Shown: one piece after another, positions 11,021-21,659 of the stretch
Layout of the letters: every line of letters starts with the position of its first letter
Position numbering within the stretch: position 1 is the stretch's first letter
Source: Diphasiastrum complanatum
Taxonomy: Eukaryota; Streptophyta; Lycopodiopsida; Lycopodiales; Lycopodiaceae
Length of the DNA: 64,000 nucleotides
Assembly (NCBI GenBank): GCA_029204225.1
Contig: CM055112.1
Span: 1,311,314 to 1,375,313 of the forward strand
Direction: 5' to 3'
Made by a program: the position numbers and the translations under genes
Notes under the pieces: model-generated
What the model was told of the DNA's origin: nothing
Databases searched by the model: none
The model's input: the letters and a program-made list of their open reading frames with translations, nothing else

Positions 11021-12887
11021 GTAGTATAATGTAAATTATGTGCATAAGTGGGCCCACATATGTGAGGCCAAGATGCCACATGGGAAACCTACCCTAGAGT
11101 TGGTAGCTGGTCATGTCTATTTGGTAGTGATTCCTACATTATAGGACCTATTCCTAAATTTATGATGAGATTTTGACCAACTAGCCACCTACTTGGCATG
11201 ACTCTAGGAAAGAGGCTAGGGCTGCAAATTAGGACAACAAATCCAAGTTAACTTTATTGATACATGCTGGAAATTCACCTAACTATGTATTCCATCTCTC
11301 CCATAGTGAGAAAAAAGATTATTTTTGGAGCTCATTGGCAATGTGGAGCTACTCCACTACTGTAATGTGATTTTGTGATCCAAATGCAACCAAGTTGATT
11401 AAGCCTTCATTCTCAATCTACAGGCCATACAACAAGCTGTGGTTCACACGTGTGGATTGAAAATTACATCACTACAAGAGGACGAGCGATTACCAAAGCT
11501 TTGTTTTAGCATTTCTTTGAAAGATAGTTTTTAAAATGAGTCGCGGGGAGAGTGGAATGCTCGAGCCTTAGGTCTAGTGTTTGGCCTCGATATAAGCCTA
11601 CCAAATTTAAACTTTTTTTTGAAACATGAATATACCATGCTTATTTTAAGATTATATCATTGTCTATTCCGGTGGCTATTCCGACCTCCCCTTACATTTT
11701 TTTTGAGCTTTCAAAAGACATATCTGTGAATTTTATGATACATTTGTGAAGCTTAGTTGGTTTTTTGAGCGGAATTTTCAATTGTGATGAGTATTTCTAT
11801 GATTTTCCCATGAGGCAATAGTTGTATGAGTTTTTTTTATGAAATTGTTTTGCAGGTTTGTATGCCATTTTTTGGCTCTAACACCATCCAAGCAGCTGAC
11901 TAACACAATCAGTAGCAGTTCCAAGTACTTGTACAAATTTGTAGGAGTTTGTCTCCTTTACATAAATGTTTGTCTCCTATTTTTTGTTGTACATGCACGT
12001 TTTGTAATGTAGGACTACATTCAATTTTATTTTACATTAGGATTTATGAAAATATATATCTACACATTTTAGAAACGATTTTCTACTTTTATTGATGAAT
12101 CTGTTGATAATGGGTGATAATTAGTGGAGGTTGGAACAGAGCTCAAAATCAATGCATCTGTTTAAGGTAATATACCATCACTTATTCTGAGGTGCATTCT
12201 GGCCTCTGTTCATGCATTTTTACATTTCAGAAATAGATATTTGATAGACATAAGCAAGTTGTGCCTGAACAATGCTAGATTGTTACCACCTCAGCTAATA
12301 TATCAAGATTACAAAATTCATGCCCCAGTTGATACATCAAAATGAACAAAATGTGACTCAACATTGCAACATTTTTTATAATCTTGAACCACATTGAAGC
12401 CTTGTTGTTCTCTTCTTGATTACCTTTGTCCTTGATTCAAGGAACTTCTTAGAAAATGTTTTTTTTTAACCTGCTGGCGAACTCCATAGTTGGCCTAAGA
12501 AAACTGATTCTCACTCTCAACAAATACGTTTGTCCTTCAAATATAGACTAACCAATAATCGACCACCATGAGCCTTGATAGTCTTGTTGAGCTGGTTTCT
12601 CAACATATATTTGAAGTTAGTTGGTTTCGAAACACAAGTTTGAACTGAGCTATACAAAAGTTTCAATAATGTTTTGAAACATGCTTAGCACCATTACTTG
12701 ATCTTAGTGGCTTGGTAGTAGTATACTTGGTTGCTTAGAACATACATACAAGTTGAGTCCAACAAATCATTAAAGATTAGTTTCACTGCAGTAAGACCTA
12801 TGAAGTGACCTTACTAATAAAATTACTTTAGCACATTACATAAAAACCACCATCAAATAGATTAAAAAAACAATTAAATGCAAAGAG

Positions 12888-12890
<3 letters not shown>
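11021..12890. other. No recognised gene; possible LTR remains
   Basis: This AT-rich stretch follows the copia RNase H end, so its first part may be 3' LTR, but I could not delimit it. CACTACAAGA at 11,470-11,479 resembles a CACTA terminus, but no partner end was found. No coding sequence is supported. Confidence 0.4.

Positions 12891-12964
<74 letters not shown>
12891..12964. repeat. (AG)n microsatellite, 74 bp
   Basis: Uninterrupted AG dinucleotides, bordered by AGTTAAG on both sides (GAGTTAAGAGAG and GAGTTAAGGTAG). Confidence 0.99.
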
Positions 12965-12966
<2 letters not shown>

Positions 12967-13430
12967 AAGGTAGCCAACACTCTTAATTTTAGGATGGTGT
13001 GTAGCCGTTGTTTTCTTTCGTTCAAGATGTGGTTCAAGTGTTTCTTGTTGGGCGTTAAGTTCCACAAGAAAGCCCAAACGCTATAGGGAGGGAGCATGTG
13101 GTGACAGTCTGGAATAGGATATAATCGTACGATTCGGGAGTTTCATAGCACTCTACTATGTTCTTTCTTTTTTTCTCTTCGTGTGTGTTTAGGTTTCAGG
13201 GTTTAGGGTGCGTGTGTGCGTGTGTGTGTGTGCGTGTGCATGTAAGTGTGATGCCATTCATTTAGGTTTCATGATTACTAGTTCATGCTACCCTAATTCA
13301 TAGTATCTTGTATTATGTTTCATGCTTACTAGCTCATGCTACTCTGATTTGTAGGATCTTAATTTATTCCTGTTACTTTAATTTGTAGGATCATAATTTA
13401 TGTGTCATGTATTAGTTATGTTTCATGCTT

Positions 13431-13583
<153 letters not shown>

Positions 13584-13894
13584 TACGCAATTTTTTTTTT
13601 TAATAAATTAAAATTTTATGATATACAATATTTATGATTTAAACTATGATATAACCTTTATGTGCATAATTTGTTTTACATCAAATCTATGTTAACAAAT
13701 AACTTATGTTATCTCATAGTAGCTTATATAAGTTGCTTTCTATCAAGGTCAACAACTGGCATGAGATTTAATCGGATTGGAATCGGAAAGACCTAGGGAT
13801 TAGGGATTGACGTTTAGAGTTAGGGGTTAGGGAATACTTTGACCTAAACATCTAATCTTGCATTGTAAACATTAATCCTTATCATGTAAACATG

Positions 13895-14880
13895 GTTCTG
13901 TCGGATCATAAACTGGTCAAATCCGATTGAATGCCCCTAAAACTTTGGACGGAAGGTGGCTACAAATTCGTGTGCTAGACACAAATCCACTGGACCAGTT
14001 GCCACTCGATTCTGACGTCATTTGCTAGAAAACGCCCTTCATGTCGGAAGCAACGTCATTAGGGCACAATGAATGGACTACTTTTTGGCATTTCCAAGAA
14101 GTGGTCCAGTGTCACCGAACGGAGTCCATTTTGCCTTATATATGTTCCATATTGTGTTGTACGTTGAGACGAACCTGAAGCACCAAACCAGGTTTCAAAC
14201 GATTTAGTACTCATTGAGAAACGTGCACCCGAGCTAGAAACCTTGAAAGTAGTATAGGGAAGTTAGGCCTGTTGGACCATAAATTGGTCGAATCAATCAA
14301 ATGCCCCCAGAACTTCGGACAAAAGGTGGCTACAAGTTCGTGTGCTACAGACAAATCCACTAGACCAGTTGCCACTCGATTTCGACATCGTCTGTTTGAA
14401 AATGCCGTTTGTGTTGGAAGGAATGTCATTAGAGCACAATCAATGGACTACTTTCTGGCATTCCCAAGAAGTGGTCCAGTGTCGCCGAAGCGAGTTTGTT
14501 CTGCTTGCCATTTTGTTCCATACTATGTTCACGTCGAAACGAACCCAAAGCACCAAACCAGGTTCCAAACGGTTCACTATACATTGAGAAATGTGCACCT
14601 GAGCCAGAAACTCTAAAAGTAGTATAGGGAAGTTAGGCTTGTTAGACCAGAAACTAGTCAGATCCGGCCGAATGCCGATAGAACTTCGGACGAAAGGTGG
14701 CTACAAGTTCATGTGCTTGACACAAATATACTAGACCAATTGCAGTTCGATTCGAACATCGTTTGCTTGAAAATGCCCTTCGTGTCAGAAGGAATGCCAT
14801 TAGGGCACAATGAATGGACCATTTTTTGGCATTTTCATGAAGTGGTCCAGTATTGCCGAACGAAGTCTATTTTGCCTATT
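13895..14880. repeat. Tandem array of a ~370-bp unit (2.7 copies)
   Basis: Units start at 13,895, 14,271 and 14,641 with similar openings (GTTSTGTCGGATCATAAACT-like, then GAATGCCCC...GAACTTCGGACGAAAGGTGGCTACAA). Each carries GAAGTGGTCCAGT and GCACCAAACCAGGTT blocks. Spacing is 376 and 370 bp. The third unit stops near 14,880 where copia-related sequence starts. A further piece of the unit appears at 18,968-19,050. The copies differ by many substitutions, so the array is old. Confidence 0.9.
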
Positions 14881-14889
14881 GAGACTCGT

Positions 14890-15685
14890 GCTTGCTTGAT
14901 ACCACTAATGATGCAAATCGAAGCAAATGAAACTCGAATGAATTCGGATAAAGTTCGTATATGATTGCTGGTCACTGCTTGCTATATCATTCCTACAATC
15001 CTCCAGAATGTAGACAGACAATGTTGACCTACGTTTAAGTTCATTTAGCATTCAACAAGATTAAACCTATGTGCGGAATAGATAAAACAAGCGAATGAGA
15101 TACACGAACAATAAGCAGACAATAATTCAATCGAGATCAAACAATTCAAAATGATTTGTGCATAAGATCTACAACATCATCTATTGATCCTTCTTTTGTT
15201 TAGCAATGTCTGACAGACCCACACAACGCATTGTTGTGAGAGAAGTGGTATTCTCCCACGAATAGTGTCTCGCTTACTAGCAAACTTCGTGGATCCCTAG
15301 GGATCCTGCTTACAAAATTGTCTCGCTGACTGGCGGACTTCGCTATTATGTATTTTCTTATTTGTGTCTATGTATATGTATTTTGTTAGTGTTTATAGAA
15401 ACTGCATATATTTAGAGTAACATTTCTGATTAGATAGATTAAACAATCTAAGACTAATCACGGATTACAAGAGTGACAGATTAGGCAATTCCTAGCACTC
15501 TTCTGTTGATGATGTCATATCAATTTAGGAGACTGTACTTCACGGTACTTGTTTGATCTTACTGGTATTCTGGAACGTGAAGAGTCGAAAGTTTTTGTTT
15601 CACAAACATTTTTGCTCAGCGTCGTTTGACCTTCTCTTGTTATTCATGTTGTTTGCAAATATTTCGTCTTCGAGTTCTTCAATTT
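14890..15685 (-). repeat. Copia long direct repeat (probable 3' LTR), 796 bp
   Basis: The block from GCTTGCTTGATACC to GTTCTTCAATTT is repeated at 18,117-18,907 in the same orientation. The two repeats bracket a minus-strand copia pol. In minus orientation this copy lies after RNase H and so would be the 3' LTR. The last pol frame runs on into it, so the exact boundary is uncertain. Confidence 0.7.
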
Positions 15686-16230
15686 GGTAATAGAAATATT
15701 TTGTTTCTTTAGCTCCCTCTCAAAGCATGATAGCTTGATGACTCCAAGTTTTTTGTTATGTTTCTTGAATAGTCCTTTGTCTAAGGACTTTGTGAAGATG
15801 TCAGCAACCATCTTCTTCGTTCCAATGAAAGTAGTCTGCAGCTTCTTCTTTTCAATTAGATTTCTTATCAAGTGGTACTTGATTGTGATGTGTTTCGTTC
15901 TTGAGTGAAACATGGGATCCTTTGTCATGTGTATTGCAGATGTATTATCCATCTGCAGAATCAGAGGCTCATTTCTTGTTTCACCCAGTTCGTCAAGGAA
16001 CTATTGGAGACAAGTGATTTCATTGGCCATCTTCGTTGTTGCTACGTATTTTGCTTCGCAGGATGACTGAGCTACGATGGTCTGTTTCATAGACCCAGAG
16101 AATTGCTGCAATGGTGCATCCTCCTAAGACACTTTTGCAGTCATCCTTGAGAGCTATCCAGCTAGCATCACTGTAGGAAAGCATCTGGAACCTTGCATCA
16201 CCAGAATAACACAATCCAAAATCTTTCATT
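15686..16230 (-). pseudogene. Copia RNase H (minus strand), degraded
   Basis: Minus-strand frames give RFQMLSYSDASWIALKDDCKS (start of RNase H, with the SDASW active-site region) and then MDNTSAIHMTKDPMFHSRTK, HITIKYHLIRNLIE and ADIFTKSLDKGLFKK, the final RNase H blocks. The stretch between (about 15,955-16,020) is frameshifted and has stops. It is the 3' end of the pol gene that starts at 18,116. Confidence 0.8.
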
Positions 16231-16259
16231 AGCTAAAGGTACTACAAGATTCGCTTTGC

Positions 16260-17301
16260 AATCTTCTAGTGAGTCAAGCTTGGATTTGTATTGAATTGGC
16301 TCATCCTGAAATGACATAAGCAATGTCAGGGCATGTGTTATCTGCAAGATACATTAGTGATCTGATCAGCTTCCTGTATGGTATATGGTCCATCAATTCT
16401 CTTTTCGACACTATTTTCAATAGATGTAAGAGCAAAATTAGAAAAATCAACAAATTCTACTGATTTAGATGAGGCACGAGTCTTCCTTCGAACAATCTTC
16501 ATTCGTTAGGATTGTTCCTGCAAGCATTGGATTATTTGCTCCTTTGCAATTCATTATCCCGAAATCTTCTAGGACTGGTGAAGGTACAACTTTTCTTCGT
16601 TAAAGTCTCTGTTAATCTACAAGCCATGATAACATCTGGCTTCTCCTTGGTCTGTAATCTTGAAATATTTCGAGATGTCACACTTCACTTCAGCTTACAT
16701 AAACATTGGAATCAGCCATTAGTGGCTTGAATCCTAAGGATTTCAAGACATGATCTTTCTCCTTATACCATTGTCACACTGATTGCTTCAGACTGTAGAT
16801 ACTCTTGTGCATTCTGCATGCATAAGTAGGATGTGAATTCAAAATGTACACTGGAGGTTGATCCATGTAGACTTCTTTGTCTAGCTCATCATGTAAGAAT
16901 GATGTCTTCTCGTCCACGATGTGAATCTTGAGATCATAAGCAGCTGCATATGCAAACAATAGACGTAGGGATGAATGTTTCATGATAGGAGAGAAGGTCT
17001 CGGCATAAGTAATACCATATTTCTGAGAAAAACCCTTCGCTACAAGTCAGGCTTTGTACTTAGAAACATTTCCATTCGGTCCATACTTCAGCTTGTATAC
17101 CCACTTGCATTGTACAGTCTTTCGCTTATCTGGTAATGGCTGCAATGTCCATACCCCATTATTCTTTATGGATTCCATCTCTTCATTCATGGCTTGGATC
17201 CATTTGCCCTTGTCTGGACATTCAATTGCTTCTTTGAATGTTTGTGGTTCTCCATTGAATTCACAAAACTCTTTAGATGTAGAAGATGAGCTACCTGGCA
17301 C
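16260..17301 (-). pseudogene. Copia reverse transcriptase (minus strand), degraded
   Basis: Minus frames include PQTFKEAIECPDKGKWIQAM, VQCKWVYKLKYGPNGN, the LVAKGFSQKYGI block, SSLRLLFAYAAAYDLKIHIV and YACRMHKSIYSLKQ, all in RVT_2 order. Stops and frameshifts separate them, and the region that should carry the YVDD active site (about 16,650-16,750) is not readable. The long plus-strand frame at 17,054-17,572 is its antisense shadow. Confidence 0.8.
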
Positions 17302-17499
17302 AAATCTTGCTGGTGCTCTTTGTTCTCTTGTTGACCTTCTGGGAGATCCTTGTGGTATTGTGATGCTCTTGCCTTTATCTGTTCTGCTAGGTCCAGAACC
17401 ATTTTGGTTTATAGGTGTTGTAGCAGTAGGTTGGCTTGCGAATCTTTCTTCGAATGATTTTCATATCCTACAAGATATTATTGTTCTGCTTTCTCATCA

Positions 17500-18116
17500 A
17501 GCTTCTTTCAAAGCTTGTCAAGAACATGTGCATATGCTGCACAAACAAAGATTTGAATATGAGTCAGATTAGGTTTTCTACCCCACCATAGTTCGTGTGG
17601 TGTTGTATGAGGAACACCAGACTTTCCTGTCCTATTCTGAATGTAGGCAACTGTATCTACTACTTTAGCCCACAGCACTGTTGGAGCTTTCGAATAGGCC
17701 ATCATGCATCTAGCGGCTTCCATGAGAGTCCTGTTCTTTCTTTTTGCAACACCATTGTGCTGCGGTGTATAGGATGTCCTTCTATGAATGATGTTTTGAT
17801 CATTGCAGAAATCAGTGAATCGATTTGAGATGTATTCTCCACCTGGATCTATTATGATCTGCTTCACCTTATTTTATGTGCATCTTTTTGCCCCATTCAC
17901 ATATTCTGTGAACTTGTCAAATGCATCTGATTTATTGTGAATGAAGTAGACTCGGGTGAACTTACTATAATCATCAATAAAGGTGATATAGTACTTCGAG
18001 CCTCCTACTGAGATCACATCAAATGGTCCACAGATGTCCAAATGAACAAGCTCCAGAATCTTTGTCGTTTTGTAGGAGTTCTTGACAAAAGGGGTACGTG
18101 ACATCTTACCTTGCAT
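17500..18116 (-). pseudogene. Copia integrase (minus strand), 5'-truncated
   Basis: It starts at the end of the pre-integrase zinc domain (MQGKMSRTPF) and reads LVHLDICGPFDVISVGGSKY, FIDDYSKFTRVYF, IIDPGGEYISNRF (the usual second catalytic Asp is in this block), YTPQHNGVAKRKNRTLMEAA and HELWWGRKPNLTHIQ. It breaks only near 17,870. Its 5' end at 18,117 abuts the long direct repeat, so gag, protease and most of the zinc domain were removed by a deletion that joins the LTR-like repeat to integrase. Confidence 0.85.
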
Positions 18117-18907
18117 GCTTGCTTGATACCGCTAATGATGCGAATCAAAGCGAATGAAAATTGAATGAATTTGGATGGAGTTAGGATACGATTGCTAGTC
18201 ACTGCCTGCTATATCAATCCTACAATCCTCCAGAATGTAGACAGACACTGCTGACCTAGTTTAAGCTAATTCAGCATTCAACAAGATTGAACCTATGTGT
18301 GAAATAGATAAAACAAGCGAATGAGATACAGAACAATAAGTAGACAATAATTCAATTGAGATCAGACAATTCAAAGTGATTTGTGTATAATAGCTACAAC
18401 ATCATCTATTGATCCTCCTTTTGTTTAAGCATTGTGTGACAGACCCACACAGCACATTGGCATGAGAGAAGCGGTGTTCTCCCATGAACAATGTCTCACT
18501 TACTAGCAAACTTCTTGGATCTCTGTGGATCCTGCTTACAAAATTGTCTAGCTCACTGACAAACTTCTCTATTATGTATTTTATTATTTGTGTCTATGTA
18601 TATGTATTATGTTAGTGCATCTAGCAACTACATATATTCAGATAAACATTTCTGGTCAGATAGATTAAACAATATAAGGCTAATCACAGATTACAAGGTA
18701 GATTAGGCACATCCTAACGCTCTTCTGCTGATGATGTCATATCAATCCAGGAGATTGTACCTCATGGTACTTGTTTCATCTTCTTGGTATTTTGGAGTGT
18801 GAAGAGTCGAATGTTTTTGTTTCGCTAACATTTTCGTTTCGCGTCGTTTGACCTTCTCCTATTGTTCGTGTTGTTCGCAAATATTTCATCTTTGAGTTCT
18901 TCAATTT
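18117..18907 (-). repeat. Copia long direct repeat (probable 5' LTR), 791 bp
   Basis: Partner of 14,890-15,685, with matching blocks throughout (CTACAATCCTCCAGAATGTA, GATAAAACAAGCGAATGAGA, GATGATGTCATATCAAT). No tRNA primer site is visible on its lower side because internal sequence up to integrase has been deleted. Confidence 0.7.
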
Positions 18908-18967
18908 CGTCAGGTTGGGAGTCGAGAGCTAGCAGAGCTATGGTAATGGAATTGTTTTTTTCTTCAT

Positions 18968-19050
18968 TTCCTGCCATCTGTTCCATACTATATTGCACAT
19001 AGAGACAAACCCGTAGCACCAAACCAGTTTCCAAACCATCAGCTTCTTGA
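18968..19050. repeat. Detached piece of the 370-bp tandem unit
   Basis: CTGTTCCATACTATATTGCA...GACAAACCCGTAGCACCAAACCAG matches the middle of the units at 14,140-14,200 and 14,510-14,570. It continues the unit that is broken at 14,880, as expected if the copia inserted into the array. Confidence 0.65.
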
Positions 19051-20284
19051 GATAATTGTGCTTGAATAACAGTCGCCACTTTTGATCAATCCGAGCATGA
19101 TCACACAATCACTGATTGTTTCTTTATCACTAGATGTAACCATGAAGGAAAAGTAGTTTCTCAAAGATTTGACAAAAAAATCCATGATTTCTGTTTTGGA
19201 ATCTATCACTCCAAAAGAATCTCCTTCACAAATTTTCTTCTTGAATGCATTTCGTAATAATGCGTGCAATACATGATCTTACCTATGGCTCACTTTGATT
19301 GAAAACATATATGATTTTATCTGCAGCTCGCTTTGATTGAAAACATATTCTGTGTAGGCTTAGATCTGATGCCTCATTATAGTATCATATTTTTTCTTCC
19401 ATTTGTTAATAATAATAGTGAACAACCAAATAGGATGAGATCTATTGCTATACTGCAGTGAAGAGCTTTACAAGGGCTGCTCTACAAGGGCTTTCCAATA
19501 ATATGTTAAATGACATACTTTTGAGTTAAGATTAAAAAGTTATGGCAAGTCAAAAGTATTAGTGTTATAATGTTTTAATAATACAAAAGATATCTTGCAC
19601 AAATTCTTAATGGGTCTTTTTGGAGCTAGAAACTCCCCTAATGGTATGGATTGTCTCTCTAAGGACCTATTGGTGTATGGGACAAAAAATCATGTAGAGT
19701 TTTAAGACTCGTATTCCCAAGATATACTATCAAAATTTAGGCTCTCTAATGACACAACAACTATGCCAGACTTGCTCTCACTATGACTTACCTCTTTGTG
19801 TTACCTTAAGATATTAAAGTAGTATCACCATCTTTGCATATTCCTTGTGTCTAATATTCCCTTTTCCTAATTGCATTAGTTTTGATGTCCACTACTTTTT
19901 GTGTATAGTCTTGTTGCTAGAATTTGAGAGTTGATATGAGAGTCACTGTTCACAACATGGCCATGCGTTACAGTCTCCATAACAGAAACTTTTGACAGAA
20001 TTAAAATTTGGATTTGACTTCTCTATCTATATATATATATCGATACAGAAAGTCGTTGGCAAAATAACGCGACGTCAACACTATTTCTCACGCTATGAGC
20101 AGCGAACGGGAGTTGCTGCTTTCATTCCATTCTCCTTCTCAATACCACTTTCCTACGTCAAAGCTCCCCCAAGAATTTCTATCGTCAAATCTTGAGCTAC
20201 CTGCATCGTCAAATATGACTGCCACAGCAGTTGCATCGAAGCACAGAGCAACAAACAAATTGCCTCAACCTGCTCTTCGTCTCC

Positions 20285-20291
20285 TATTTAA
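20285..20291 (+). promoter_or_regulatory. Candidate TATA box of the 20,481 gene
   Basis: TATTTAA lies 190 bases before the ATG, in CTCCTATTTAAGGAG, and is followed at the usual 30-base distance by an AC-rich, leader-like segment (CAACAAACAAGTGCAACAAC). It is conserved in the inverted copy at 36,834-36,840. Confidence 0.5.
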
Positions 20292-20480
20292 GGAGATTTT
20301 TTTATCATCTTCGTATTCAACAAACAAGTGCAACAACATTCCTCCTTAATCTATCAGGAACACGCGAAATTTGAAATTAGAGAGTTGCGTGATCAACTCA
20401 TTTTCGAAGCTCGGGCATAGCATTTGATACACAGCCTTGAGTAACTACACTAATTACAATAGTTCATAGTTTCAGCATCG

Positions 20481-20906
20481 ATGGATTTGAATCTTGGGAG
20501 ACTAATGTCAGGAATTTTGATATTGGTCTTTGTGGTTTCGTTTGATTCTTTAGCTATCAATGCTCGACATTTGAAGGAACAACCCCCAACTAATAGGAGA
20601 TTGGAGGCCAGTTATGGATTTGAATCTCTAATTCGATTTATCCCTCCTGCACCTCCGATTTGCGCTCATTCCGAAATCGGAGAGACGGTCACGTTTAACA
20701 GTATTGATGGATGCCCAAATTACGTATCAGCTGTATCCAAAGTGCAGATGAACATTAAAACACCTTCGGATGTAGATATTGTTCCATCACCAAGACCTTC
20801 AACGAACCACAGGACTGCTCTTTATTTCTCAAATTCCAACCCGAAATCAGAAACCGATAAGTTGGACAGCTTCGCGCCTCTTGTACCTGCGAGCAGCACA
20901 CAATGA
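20481..20906 (+). CDS. Small secreted protein / peptide-precursor-like gene, left copy
   Basis: A complete, intronless 141-codon frame with ATG in context GCATCGATGG and TGA at 20,904-20,906. Residues 9-25 are strongly hydrophobic (SGILILVFVVS core) and are followed by INARHLKEQ, a layout typical of plant signal peptides just before the processed region; cleavage after Ala-28 is plausible. The rest is polar and Pro/Ser-rich: RFIPPAPPI (52-60), two Cys (61 and 78) and VPSPRPSTNHR (101-111), which loosely recalls the CLE/IDA type of peptide core but lies 30 residues before the C-terminus. I do not recognise the family. An almost identical copy lies in inverted orientation at 36,219-36,644. It sits on the strand opposite to a CACTA transposase that ends about 0.8 kb away, so it may be captured cargo. 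Confidence 0.7.
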   Translation: MDLNLGRLMSGILILVFVVSFDSLAINARHLKEQPPTNRRLEASYGFESLIRFIPPAPPICAHSEIGETVTFNSIDGCPNYVSAVSKVQMNIKTPSDVDIVPSPRPSTNHRTALYFSNSNPKSETDKLDSFAPLVPASSTQ

Positions 20907-21659
20907 CTATTTTGAAAGCGAAATAAGATCATTTGGTTTTCATGTTCCCTAGACCCTACAGCTTGAAAAGCGAAAGCCAGCCATCTGCCATCAAATAATC
21001 AGCCGTCCATACGAAATCAGACATTTTTGTACGGTTCGGAACGAATACAGAAGGGAACCCAAACCCCGTCAATACACTTGCAAGGAGAAAGCGAGGACAA
21101 ATCTTATCGATCTTAAAATTTTGTTTTTGCACATACATGAATTTGATTTGTGGAGGCACGACTTTAAGAGATCTTTATTAATGCTTTTAGAGAAGGGCAA
21201 ACTACCCATTACATAGAGAGAGATGAGTGGTAGAACACTCATGTGAAGTTTGGGGACCCCTCACTTTAGCTAGTTATTTGTCATGTGTGACTCTGCAAAT
21301 TATTGTTATTAACACCTTTACTTAATGGAGAATTCACAAATTTATTCATGCCACTAACATCATATGAAATGATCTTATTTAGTTTAGAACTATTATTATT
21401 TTGACGATGTTGTCACTACTCCTACTTCATGTGCCAGCTTCAGCTTTTGATTTGATGTTGTGTTCTCCTTGGTCTATGCTTCTAAATCTCAAACACCTTC
21501 ATACGGGCTATTTTACTGAATGAAATAGAACTAAATGTGTTAAGGATACAACAAACATGTACAAAATTGCACATACAAATGTTTTAATTAACATGTGAGT
21601 GATGATGGTCATAGCTTGCATGTAAATCGCACCCGCTTCTATATTCTCACTCTCTCTCT

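Noticed and set aside
11470-11479. CACTACAAGA, a possible CACTA terminus
   Set aside because: No matching inverted end or subterminal repeats were found at a sensible distance.
12874-13097. Open frames of Ser-Leu repeats over (AG)n, and Arg-Glu repeats at 13,425-13,637
   Set aside because: Pure translation of dinucleotide arrays; no independent coding signal.
17054-17572. 172-codon plus-strand open frame
   Set aside because: It is the exact antisense of copia integrase/RT on the minus strand and has no own motif.
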